Source of the DNA: an uncultured Bacteroidales bacterium | GTDB lineage: Bacteria; Bacteroidota; Bacteroidia; Bacteroidales; UBA932 | Reading direction: 5' to 3' | Length of the DNA stretch: 12,546 nt | NCBI GenBank assembly: GCA_905234775.1 | Contig: CAJOJC010000032.1 | Location: 1-12,546 of the forward strand | Shown here: in pieces, positions 7,073 through 12,546 of the stretch | Position numbering within the stretch: the stretch's first letter is position 1 | Layout of the letters: each line of letters begins with the position of its first letter | Notes under the pieces: model-generated | Databases searched by the model: none | What the model was told of the DNA's origin: nothing | Seen by the model: only the letters and a program-made list of their open reading frames with translations | Program-made: the position numbers and the translations under genes

Positions 7073-7109
7073 CAAATATAAGGATAATCTATTTTTTTTC
7101 TTATATTTG
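7073..7109. promoter_or_regulatory. Divergent promoter candidates within a 10-bp inverted repeat
   Basis: CAAATATAAG (7073-7082) and CTTATATTTG (7100-7109) are exact inverted copies separated by 17 bases. Each contains TATATTTG, a match to the Bacteroidota -7 element TAnnTTTG, and the two copies point outward to the chrA-like operon and to the lipoprotein gene. Neither has a clear TTTG at the expected -33 position: both read TAAG there because of the symmetry. The repeat may be two weak promoters, an operator, or both. Confidence 0.55.
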
Positions 7110-7118
7110 ACAGCTGTT

Positions 7119-7175
7119 ATGAAAGTTTTCGGGCTCATATCTGAATTCTTCCGCCCCTCTATAGGGGGGGGGTAA
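7119..7175 (+). other. Possible leader ORF or glycosyltransferase N-terminal relic
   Basis: ATG at 7119 opens 18 codons (MKVFGLISEFFRPSIGGG) before TAA at 7173-7175. It starts a few bases after the transcription start predicted from TATATTTG at 7102-7109. The peptide resembles the first residues of family-4 glycosyltransferases (M-K-h-h-x-I-S-E-F-F-x-P-x-I-G-G). It could be the stub of a lost gene or a coincidental upstream ORF. Its last three codons are the G9 tract, so slippage there would change its reading frame and stop. I have no evidence that it is translated. Confidence 0.3.
7164..7172 (+). repeat. Nine-base poly-G tract
   Basis: An uninterrupted G9 lies 80 bases before the surface lipoprotein start. 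CCCCT at 7154-7158 can pair with AGGGG at 7163-7167 around a CTAT loop, so the tract is also one arm of a small hairpin. Homopolymer runs of this length are prone to slipped-strand change, a known route to phase variation of surface proteins in other bacteria. Its effect here is inference. Confidence 0.6.
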
Positions 7176-7208
7176 CAGCCTGATATTCAATAGTTTAGAT
7201 TTCTAATT

Positions 7209-7236
7209 GGCGCGTAGGCCCCGGGGTCTTCGCGCC
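7209..7236 (+). promoter_or_regulatory. GC-rich leader hairpin upstream of lipoprotein gene
   Basis: GGCGCG (7209-7214) pairs perfectly with CGCGCC (7231-7236). The loop holds the palindrome CCCCGGGG (7219-7226). It ends 16 bases before the ATG and stands out in AT-rich surroundings. No T run follows directly, so it is more likely a 5' leader structure or relic terminator than an active terminator. Confidence 0.45.
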
Positions 7237-7252
7237 ATAACTGTTTTATGGT

Positions 7253-10200
7253 ATGAAAAGAGTATTCTTCGCCATTTTTGCCGCACTTTTGATTTTCAGT
7301 TGCGGAGAGGAGCCGCTTCCGGAACCGGGTCCGGATAACCCCACTCCGACTCCCACGCCTTCAGGCCAGACTTGGTCCGTGAACGGCAGCGTGCAGAAAG
7401 GCCCGTTCACCCAGGGAACCAGCATCACCATCCAGGCGCTGGACGAGAAGCTCGACCCCACGGGCAAGAACTACTCGACGAAGACCACGGATGACGCGGG
7501 TCTGTTCGCCATCGGCAGCCAGATCGAGAGCCGCTATGTGGAGATAATCGCCACCGGATACTACTTCAATGAGATTGAGGGAAAGGTTTCGTCTTCAACC
7601 TTGACTTTAAGGTCGCTCTCGGACCTCAGCGAAGAGGGTAAGACCAACGTAAACCTTCTCACCACCCTCGAGTCAGATCGAATGATGGCCCTTGTCAAGG
7701 GTGGCAAGTCGGTGACCGAGGCCCGCAAACAGGCGGAGCAGGAGATATTCGCCGTGTTCAACATCCCGAACACCGTGGGCGATACTGGCTTCGACAAGAT
7801 GGACATTACGGGTGGGACGGACGCGGATGCGATTCTGCTTGCCATCTCGGCCTCGCTTCAAGCCGGTCGCACAGTCGGTGAACTGTCTGAGCTCATCAGC
7901 AAGATAGCCGGCGAGGTAGCGACATCCGGCAAGCTCGAGACCGAGCGAATCCGTACTCAGATCCTAGACGGCTGCAAGAAGGTGGACGCCGATAAGGTTC
8001 GCAATAACCTGACCAAGCGTTACACAGACCTCGGAAAGACCGACTTCGTGATTCCGCCGTTCGAGGACTATCTGGACGTCAACGGTAACGGAGTCATAGA
8101 TAAGAAAGACAGCTGGATCATCCTCGGACAGAACGACTTCGTGGTTGCGGACACTGGCGGCACGTTCGAGCTCGAGATGCAGCACAACGTGGACTTCGAA
8201 GTGAGCGTGGGCGGCTGCAACTGGCTCAGCTGGCAGGAGACCAAGGCCTACCTCCAGGACGCGAAGATAGTGTTCACGGCCCAGCCGAGCGAGGAAACCG
8301 ACGCCCGCTATGCGGTCATCACCATCAAGGACAAGGCGACTTCGCACGCTGAGACCGCCACCGTCACCCAGAAGCAGAAAGACGCCCTCACGGTGAGCGC
8401 CTCCACCTTCGAGCTCGAGAAGGAGGGTGGTACCGTGGAGATCGTGATCGGCCACAACGCCGACGTGCAGGCGCGCTCGGACGCTTCCTGGCTCACTCTG
8501 TTTGAGACCAAGGCCATGACCTCCAACATCTTCGTCTTCAAGGCTTCGTCCAACCCCGAGGTCCAAACACGCGAGGGACACATCACGGTCACCATGAACT
8601 CGCTCTCCGAGACCATAACGGTCTACCAGAAGGGCGGCAGGACGCTGGTGCTCAGCGGCAAAGAGTTCACGGTCAGCCCCTATGGCGGACAGGTGAGCGT
8701 GCAGGCAACGACCAACGTGGACTATGAGGTCATCGGCCCGAATGTGTCTTGGATCACTATGGCGGAGGGAGCCGGCACCAAGGCCGTAGTCACGGACAAT
8801 TACACCTGGACCGTCTCGGCCAACGACACCGGCGAAGAGCGCACGGCCACCATCGTCTTCAAGGACAAGGAGAGCGACCTGAGCGAGACGGTCACCATCA
8901 CCCAGCAGCAGAACGATATCGTCGAAGGGCAGAATGCTTACACCATTCCATGGGAAGGCGGCACGCTGGATGTCCCCGTGCAGACCAACGCCGAGTTTAC
9001 GGCCTCCATCGAGCAGGACGGCGAGTGGCTGTCTATTGTGGAAACCAAGGCGATGCATTCTTCCACTATCACGTTGAGTGCTCAGCCGAACCCGGACCTC
9101 TCGCCCAGAACGGCCAACCTTGTGCTGACTACCGGTCAGGGCAGCTGGCGCATCGCCATCACCCAGAAGGCCAACGCCCAGCAGGTAACAGTGCACGTCG
9201 CCACTCCGGGCACACTTTCGCAGGTGATCTCCGAGGAAGACCTGCACAAGATTATCAACCTGAAGATAACTGGTAAGTTGAATGAGGATGATTTGGAGTT
9301 ACTCGCCGGTGGCTCCTACGTAAACGGTAATGTGATTGATCCCACTCCACATTTTGTTTGCGACTGGCTGGTAGAGGAACTCGACCTTTCGGAGATGACC
9401 ACTACGACGAATGCAACTGGAGACATATTCCAATGTGTTCCTACTCTTACCAAAGTGGTTATGCCGCTGCATGTGGAAAAGGTCAGCGCGAAGGCGTTCT
9501 ATTTATGCCAGAACCTGGCAACCGTGGATTTTGGAACGAATTCGGATATTCTTATTCTGGAAGGCATTGTGGTCACACAACACTACAATATCAACCGCCA
9601 TTTTTATTACTACGGCGCTTTCCAGAATTGTATCTCGCTAAAGACCGTAACGCTCCCGGACAATCTGGAGGAGTTCCAGGCAGGAGCGTTTATGAACTGC
9701 AGCGGACTGGAAACCATCATTTTCCCCGAAAGTTGTAATATTCGCACGATTAAACCCAGCCGCGAATGGTGGAGTAACGGTTTGGGCGGTGATTATATTT
9801 ATATGGGTCATTTCTGGGGCTGCACTTCTCTTGACACTGTAGTGCTTCCGAGTTCTGTGCGAAAGATTGAACAATACGCATTTCAGGGTGCCCAGTTCCG
9901 AAAGATTGTTTTTCCCGCTGGCGTTAACAACATAGAGACCGGCTATCTCTTTGACGGCTGTTCCCGTCTAGAGGAGGTGTCGCTTCCGGCTTGTGTGACC
10001 GAATTCGCCCCTTATATGTTCAGGGGTTGCAAGGCGCTGAAAAATGTTGAGACAGCAAAACCGATTACCCGCTACGGCGACTACTGCTTCGACGGGGCCA
10101 ACTCCGATTTCTTCAAATTGGAACAGGGCATAGAATACGGAACCTATGTCTTTGCCAATATGGACAGAGAGAGTTTGGAACTCCCCGACTGGTTCAAGAC

Positions 10201-11236
10201 CATCCCCGCAGGCATGTTCGCTGGATGGACAAATCTGAAAGAGATTGATCTGGGCTGCGTTGTTGAAATCGGGGAAAGAGCATTCTACCAATCTGCGATT
10301 ACTGAACTCGTATTACCAGAATCAGTAACTTATGTTGGTAGCGACGCATTTGACTTAGCCCCGTTGGAAGCAATCGAAATACGTTGTAACAATGCTAAAC
10401 TCTTCGGGCGATTCGGAGGCGACCAACCAATACGAGTAACAATAGCAAATACTGTCGTGTCGGCTGCCGGCCGTTTGAATTCAAACATTAACGAGATAGT
10501 GTTTGAGGAGGGAAGCAGATGCGAAGTGTTCGGCATTGCTGGAAATACAGGTATTACATCCATTTCTTTGCCATCCACTGTAAAGAGACTGGAAGATTAC
10601 GCATTTGCTAATACTAAGATTAAATCAATCGTCCTCCCGGATAATCTTGAGTACATAGGAGAAGGGGTGTTCTGGCTCTGCGCAGAGCTCCGTAAGATTG
10701 CCATTCCTGCGGCGGTGGATACAATTCAGTCATATGCGTTCTCAGGTTGTACGAAACTCTATGAAGTTACAATACCCGAGAATTCATCCCTCAAATATCT
10801 TGGAGCCAAATTGTTTAGTGTCTACAGTGAGTATTCCGGCTATTACGCTTGTGATCTTGATGAGTTTATCGTCCGTGGCAGCGAAACGCTCACCGTGGAT
10901 CAACAGGCGTTCCACTATTTGGATGAGATAACGATAGGAAAGAATATTAAGAGACTCATTACCGATCTTAGCAACACCTGGGCTTATTATAGTGATTATA
11001 ACTATTATCTGCCGAAGAAAGTCTTTTTCGAAGAGGGTTCGATCCTGGAAGAACTGGACATCAAAGGGGTATTTGAGAGGACGGCAGAAGTCCACCTCCC
11101 GGCGACCGTCAAGTTCATTGGCGAATACGTTTTCGAGAACTTCGTCGGCACCATTTACGTCCCTGCGTCAGCATATTCCGCCTTCCAGGCCGCCTGGGGC
11201 GACAAAGACTGGTGGAGTCGCGTCGTCGCGGAATAA
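7253..11236 (+). CDS. Large surface lipoprotein: four BACON domains and BspA-type LRR_5 repeats
   Basis: A 1327-residue lipoprotein, probably displayed on the outer membrane for glycan or protein binding. Cys17 ends the lipobox (LLIFSC), followed by a Pro/Thr linker (19-38). Residues 41-125 look like a transthyretin-like beta domain (VNGSVQKGPFTQGTSITIQALD). A helical region follows to about 270. Residues 275-286 (DVNGNGVIDKKD) fit an EF-hand or dockerin-type calcium loop. BACON domains lie at about 288-375, 376-461, 462-553 and 554-641, each with GGT/GGQ near the start, a W-[LI] core and a T-[IV]-[TY]-Q-x end. From about 715 to 1303 come LRR_5 repeats of the form AF-x-x-C-x-x-L-x-x-[IV]-x-[LIF]-P. 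They end in a cap, IYVPASAYSAFQAAW. DNA from about 9266 to 11040 is less GC-rich than the rest of the gene. No SusC/SusD genes adjoin. Adhesion is inferred; domains are well supported. Confidence 0.9.
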   Translation: MKRVFFAIFAALLIFSCGEEPLPEPGPDNPTPTPTPSGQTWSVNGSVQKGPFTQGTSITIQALDEKLDPTGKNYSTKTTDDAGLFAIGSQIESRYVEIIATGYYFNEIEGKVSSSTLTLRSLSDLSEEGKTNVNLLTTLESDRMMALVKGGKSVTEARKQAEQEIFAVFNIPNTVGDTGFDKMDITGGTDADAILLAISASLQAGRTVGELSELISKIAGEVATSGKLETERIRTQILDGCKKVDADKVRNNLTKRYTDLGKTDFVIPPFEDYLDVNGNGVIDKKDSWIILGQNDFVVADTGGTFELEMQHNVDFEVSVGGCNWLSWQETKAYLQDAKIVFTAQPSEETDARYAVITIKDKATSHAETATVTQKQKDALTVSASTFELEKEGGTVEIVIGHNADVQARSDASWLTLFETKAMTSNIFVFKASSNPEVQTREGHITVTMNSLSETITVYQKGGRTLVLSGKEFTVSPYGGQVSVQATTNVDYEVIGPNVSWITMAEGAGTKAVVTDNYTWTVSANDTGEERTATIVFKDKESDLSETVTITQQQNDIVEGQNAYTIPWEGGTLDVPVQTNAEFTASIEQDGEWLSIVETKAMHSSTITLSAQPNPDLSPRTANLVLTTGQGSWRIAITQKANAQQVTVHVATPGTLSQVISEEDLHKIINLKITGKLNEDDLELLAGGSYVNGNVIDPTPHFVCDWLVEELDLSEMTTTTNATGDIFQCVPTLTKVVMPLHVEKVSAKAFYLCQNLATVDFGTNSDILILEGIVVTQHYNINRHFYYYGAFQNCISLKTVTLPDNLEEFQAGAFMNCSGLETIIFPESCNIRTIKPSREWWSNGLGGDYIYMGHFWGCTSLDTVVLPSSVRKIEQYAFQGAQFRKIVFPAGVNNIETGYLFDGCSRLEEVSLPACVTEFAPYMFRGCKALKNVETAKPITRYGDYCFDGANSDFFKLEQGIEYGTYVFANMDRESLELPDWFKTIPAGMFAGWTNLKEIDLGCVVEIGERAFYQSAITELVLPESVTYVGSDAFDLAPLEAIEIRCNNAKLFGRFGGDQPIRVTIANTVVSAAGRLNSNINEIVFEEGSRCEVFGIAGNTGITSISLPSTVKRLEDYAFANTKIKSIVLPDNLEYIGEGVFWLCAELRKIAIPAAVDTIQSYAFSGCTKLYEVTIPENSSLKYLGAKLFSVYSEYSGYYACDLDEFIVRGSETLTVDQQAFHYLDEITIGKNIKRLITDLSNTWAYYSDYNYYLPKKVFFEEGSILEELDIKGVFERTAEVHLPATVKFIGEYVFENFVGTIYVPASAYSAFQAAWGDKDWWSRVVAE

Positions 11237-11256
11237 CCGGAGCCTCTCTATCTCAA

Positions 11257-11298
11257 CGTACATACCTTCGCCTCGGCTGGCGGAGGTATGTGCGTTTT
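11257..11298 (+). terminator. Strong rho-independent terminator of lipoprotein gene
   Basis: Arm A (11257-11272) pairs with arm B (11279-11294) over 16 positions, with two G-U pairs and a six-base loop, TCGGCT. TTTT follows at 11295-11298. It begins 21 bases after the TAA of the lipoprotein gene. Confidence 0.88.
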
Positions 11299-11323
11299 CG
11301 GTCGTTTTCGCGCATACCTCCGC
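11279..11323 (+). repeat. Third arm able to pair with terminator arm B
   Basis: Arm C (11309-11323) is complementary to arm B (11280-11294) over 15 positions with one mismatch-tolerant G-U pair. The alternative hairpin would have a 14-base T-rich loop (11295-11308). A:B and B:C are mutually exclusive folds. It may be a partly duplicated terminator stem or a switchable structure. Confidence 0.5.
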
Positions 11324-11359
11324 TTATTTCAGGGGAGATATACACGCCTCAAATATAAA

Positions 11360-11389
11360 CAATATTTAATTTGTACAAAATTTAAATTG
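11360..11389. promoter_or_regulatory. Imperfect dyad overlapping toxin-antitoxin-like promoter
   Basis: A dyad runs from CAAT at 11360 to ATTG at 11389. Its centre is TA at 11374-11375, within the perfect 10-base palindrome TTTGTACAAA (11370-11379). A second perfect 10-base palindrome, AATTTAAATT, lies at 11379-11388. The centre covers the -33 element, the place expected for an operator bound by the XRE protein encoded downstream. The binding role is inferred from position. Confidence 0.45.
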
Positions 11390-11401
11390 TTGTTATCTTT
11401 G
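11370..11401 (+). promoter_or_regulatory. Consensus Bacteroidota promoter of toxin-antitoxin-like operon
   Basis: TTTG at 11370-11373, a 20-base spacer, then TATCTTTG at 11394-11401 matches the TTTG / TAnnTTTG consensus of the primary sigma factor in Bacteroidota. Transcription would start near 11407, leaving a leader of only about ten bases before the ATG at 11417. Confidence 0.82.
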
Positions 11402-11416
11402 CAAAAAGAGCATTGT

Positions 11417-11950
11417 ATGAGATTTGAGGATGTATTGCATAACGGCAGGCTTTGGGCTGTTGTATATGATGGTGACACGCAAGATATTTTGACAAAAACG
11501 TTTGCCAATTGGTTGAATCCTGCTTTTCTGGAAGATTTCTTCAGTCGAAACAGCAAGGATTTGGAAGCATATTTCCATATAACCAATCTTGATCTAGCCA
11601 TATACGATACAATCTCAGATGCGGTGTCTTTGTCTTGTCTGATTCTGGATATACGTCCAGAAGCAAATTTGGATGTTTTCTTTCGCCCTTTAGAAAATCA
11701 ACGAATCCGCGAAATGCTTCTTTCCAGAGAAAAGGCAAAAGGGAAAAGACAGAGCTCTCACAATTCCTGGCTCAGGATATATGCAATCAAACTGGACAAA
11801 GGGATATATCTAATCACGGGAGGAGCAATTAAGCTAACACATCTTATGTCGGAGAGGGAGCATACCCTTAATGAACTGAAAAAGATGGAAATGGTAAGGA
11901 ATTATCTATTAGACAGTGGCATTGTTGATGCGGATGGAATAAAGGAATAA
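11417..11950 (+). CDS. Probable toxin-like partner of a two-gene TA module
   Basis: A 177-residue soluble protein with no signal peptide. An upstream TTG at 11288 would add 43 residues but starts inside the preceding terminator and before the promoter, so ATG 11417 is chosen. I do not recognise a named family with certainty. The clearest conserved-looking block is WLRIYAIKLDKGIYLITGGAIKLT (118-141), followed by a charged helix (MSEREHTLNELKKMEMVRNYLLDSGIV). This short strand-strand block plus helix is compatible with ParE/RelE/HigB-like toxins but is longer than most of them. Context is the main argument: its own promoter, a five-base gap to an XRE regulator, and toxin-first order as in HigBA. 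It could instead be a non-toxic partner protein. Codon use is AT-rich, unlike the lipoprotein gene before it, suggesting acquisition. Confidence 0.6.
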   Translation: MRFEDVLHNGRLWAVVYDGDTQDILTKTFANWLNPAFLEDFFSRNSKDLEAYFHITNLDLAIYDTISDAVSLSCLILDIRPEANLDVFFRPLENQRIREMLLSREKAKGKRQSSHNSWLRIYAIKLDKGIYLITGGAIKLTHLMSEREHTLNELKKMEMVRNYLLDSGIVDADGIKE

Positions 11951-11955
11951 ACACT

Positions 11956-12372
11956 ATGAATACCCTGGATTACCTTAAAGCAAACGAATACAAAAGCGAA
12001 GCTGATTTTATCACTAAGGCTCAGTACCTAAAGGACAATTGGCCATGGTTAAAGTATTCCTATGCCATCGCCATTAAGGTCCGGCGAAGGATGAAAGAGT
12101 TAGGCATGTCGCAAAAGGAACTGGCAATGCAGTTGGGCTGCACTCAGCAACATATTTCAGTATTGCTGGGGGGCAAGGCCAATATGACTCTTGAAACCAT
12201 GGCTAAACTGGAGCATGCCCTGTTATTTGACTTAATAGGAAATAGTCTTCAGGAATTCAATTATTTGAACGATTCTTCGGTTAGCGGGCCCATTCCCAAG
12301 GGGTTTAAAACTAGTGAACTAGTTGAAGGATACAAACCAAGAAAGAAAAAAGGCCCTAAAAGCGCGAAATAA
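11956..12372 (+). CDS. XRE-family HTH regulator, probable antitoxin
   Basis: A 138-residue protein. Residues about 42-95 form a Cro/C1-type helix-turn-helix (VRRRMKELGMSQKELAMQLGCTQQHISVLLGGKANMTLETMAKLEHAL), with MSQKELAMQLG and TQQHISVLL as the two core helices. The N-terminal 40 residues (MNTLDYLKANEY...) may contact the partner protein. The C-terminus is a basic tail (KPRKKKGPKSAK). ATG 11956 lies five bases after the upstream stop, with AAAGGA just before it, so the two genes are co-transcribed. Likely role: antitoxin and autorepressor acting at the dyad over the promoter at 11360-11389. The stop TAA is followed without a gap by the next promoter's TTTG; no terminator separates them. HTH is certain; antitoxin is inferred from layout. 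Confidence 0.85.
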   Translation: MNTLDYLKANEYKSEADFITKAQYLKDNWPWLKYSYAIAIKVRRRMKELGMSQKELAMQLGCTQQHISVLLGGKANMTLETMAKLEHALLFDLIGNSLQEFNYLNDSSVSGPIPKGFKTSELVEGYKPRKKKGPKSAK

Positions 12373-12403
12373 TTTGTAAAGTTCAAAAAAGTGACTATAT
12401 TTG
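12373..12403 (+). promoter_or_regulatory. Consensus promoter, probably of an rRNA operon
   Basis: TTTG at 12373-12376, a 19-base spacer and TATATTTG at 12396-12403 are a full match to the Bacteroidota promoter consensus. Transcription would start near 12409. What follows is non-coding and resembles an rRNA leader. Confidence 0.8.
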
Positions 12404-12546
12404 CAGTCCTTTTCGCGCAAAGCGGAAAAGTTCATTGAAAATACTGAAAGATAAGTACAAGCAAGTACCGAGAAACAAGAAAATCGAGAGCGTTAATTTC
12501 TTTTGAAATTTAAGCGTCGGGGTCAAGCTAAGATTTATAAAAATAT
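12404..12546 (+). other. Probable 5' leader of an rRNA operon, 16S not reached
   Basis: No open frame of note is present. After the promoter come a hairpin (CTTTTC at about 12409 pairing with GAAAAG at about 12430) and the string GTTCATTGAAAATACTGAAAG. The latter resembles the conserved leader sequence (GTTCTTTGAA...) found before Bacteroidota 16S and 23S genes. AATTTC/GAAATT (12495-12500 and 12505-12510) forms another hairpin around TTTT. The window ends before any rRNA core sequence, so this rests on recalled leader similarity and on the strong promoter. Confidence 0.5.

Noticed and set aside
7964..9247. 427-residue minus-strand ORF opposite the BACON region
   Set aside because: Composition is dominated by Gly, Leu, Arg and His repeats from antisense of regular codons. 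No start context or family is recognised.
11288..11416. Upstream start at 11288 for the toxin-like gene
   Set aside because: It would begin inside the previous terminator and upstream of a consensus promoter. ATG 11417 fits the promoter position.

Overview
The window looks like chromosomal DNA of a gut-type Bacteroidota, most likely Bacteroidales. Three things point there: promoters of the Bacteroidota form (TTTG about 19-20 nt before TAnnTTTG, seen at 11370-11401 and 12373-12403), two or three short-lipobox lipoproteins, and a lipoprotein made of BACON domains plus BspA-type leucine-rich repeats. Species cannot be read from this sequence alone.

Layout. Positions 1-1400 are AT-rich accessory DNA. 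They hold the 3' part of a small lipocalin-like lipoprotein gene (+), a shared terminator, a 77-residue NUMOD3-type DNA-binding protein (-), and about 700 bp without a credible gene. That gene-free stretch carries palindromes and a short motif, AAGCCTAA, recurring every 42-50 bp. At about 1401-1415 the sequence switches abruptly to GC-rich DNA in the middle of comM (YifB-family AAA+ ATPase). Only the part from Walker B to the C-terminus is present, so comM is broken at an element boundary, a rearrangement or an assembly join.

Positions 2044-7065 are one tightly packed minus-strand operon: chrA-like short chain 1, chrA-like short chain 2, a secreted GH20 beta-N-acetylhexosaminidase, a Wzx/MATE-type flippase and a lipoprotein cyclophilin. 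Three of the four junctions are ATGA start/stop overlaps and the fourth is a 3-nt gap, so the five genes are probably translated from one mRNA. The gene mix suggests envelope or glycan handling, but a common pathway is inference.

Positions 7066-7252 are a divergent promoter region with a perfect 10-bp inverted repeat containing both candidate -7 elements. It also holds a 19-codon upstream ORF (counting its stop) that ends in a run of nine G, and a GC-rich hairpin. It precedes a 1327-residue surface lipoprotein: N-terminal domain, EF-hand-like loop, four BACON domains, then LRR_5 repeats. Its LRR half is visibly lower in GC than its BACON half. A strong terminator follows, and its second arm can also pair with a third downstream arm.

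Positions 11360-12372 form a compact two-gene module resembling a toxin-antitoxin pair with the toxin-like gene first and an XRE regulator second. It has its own consensus promoter and an overlapping dyad that could be the operator. The antitoxin-like gene's stop codon directly abuts a second consensus promoter, and the final 140 bases resemble a Bacteroidota rRNA-operon leader. The 16S gene itself is not reached.

The parts most worth a second look are the repeat-bearing region next to the broken comM, the G9 tract and leader ORF before the surface lipoprotein, and the toxin-antitoxin-like module placed directly against the presumed rRNA promoter.
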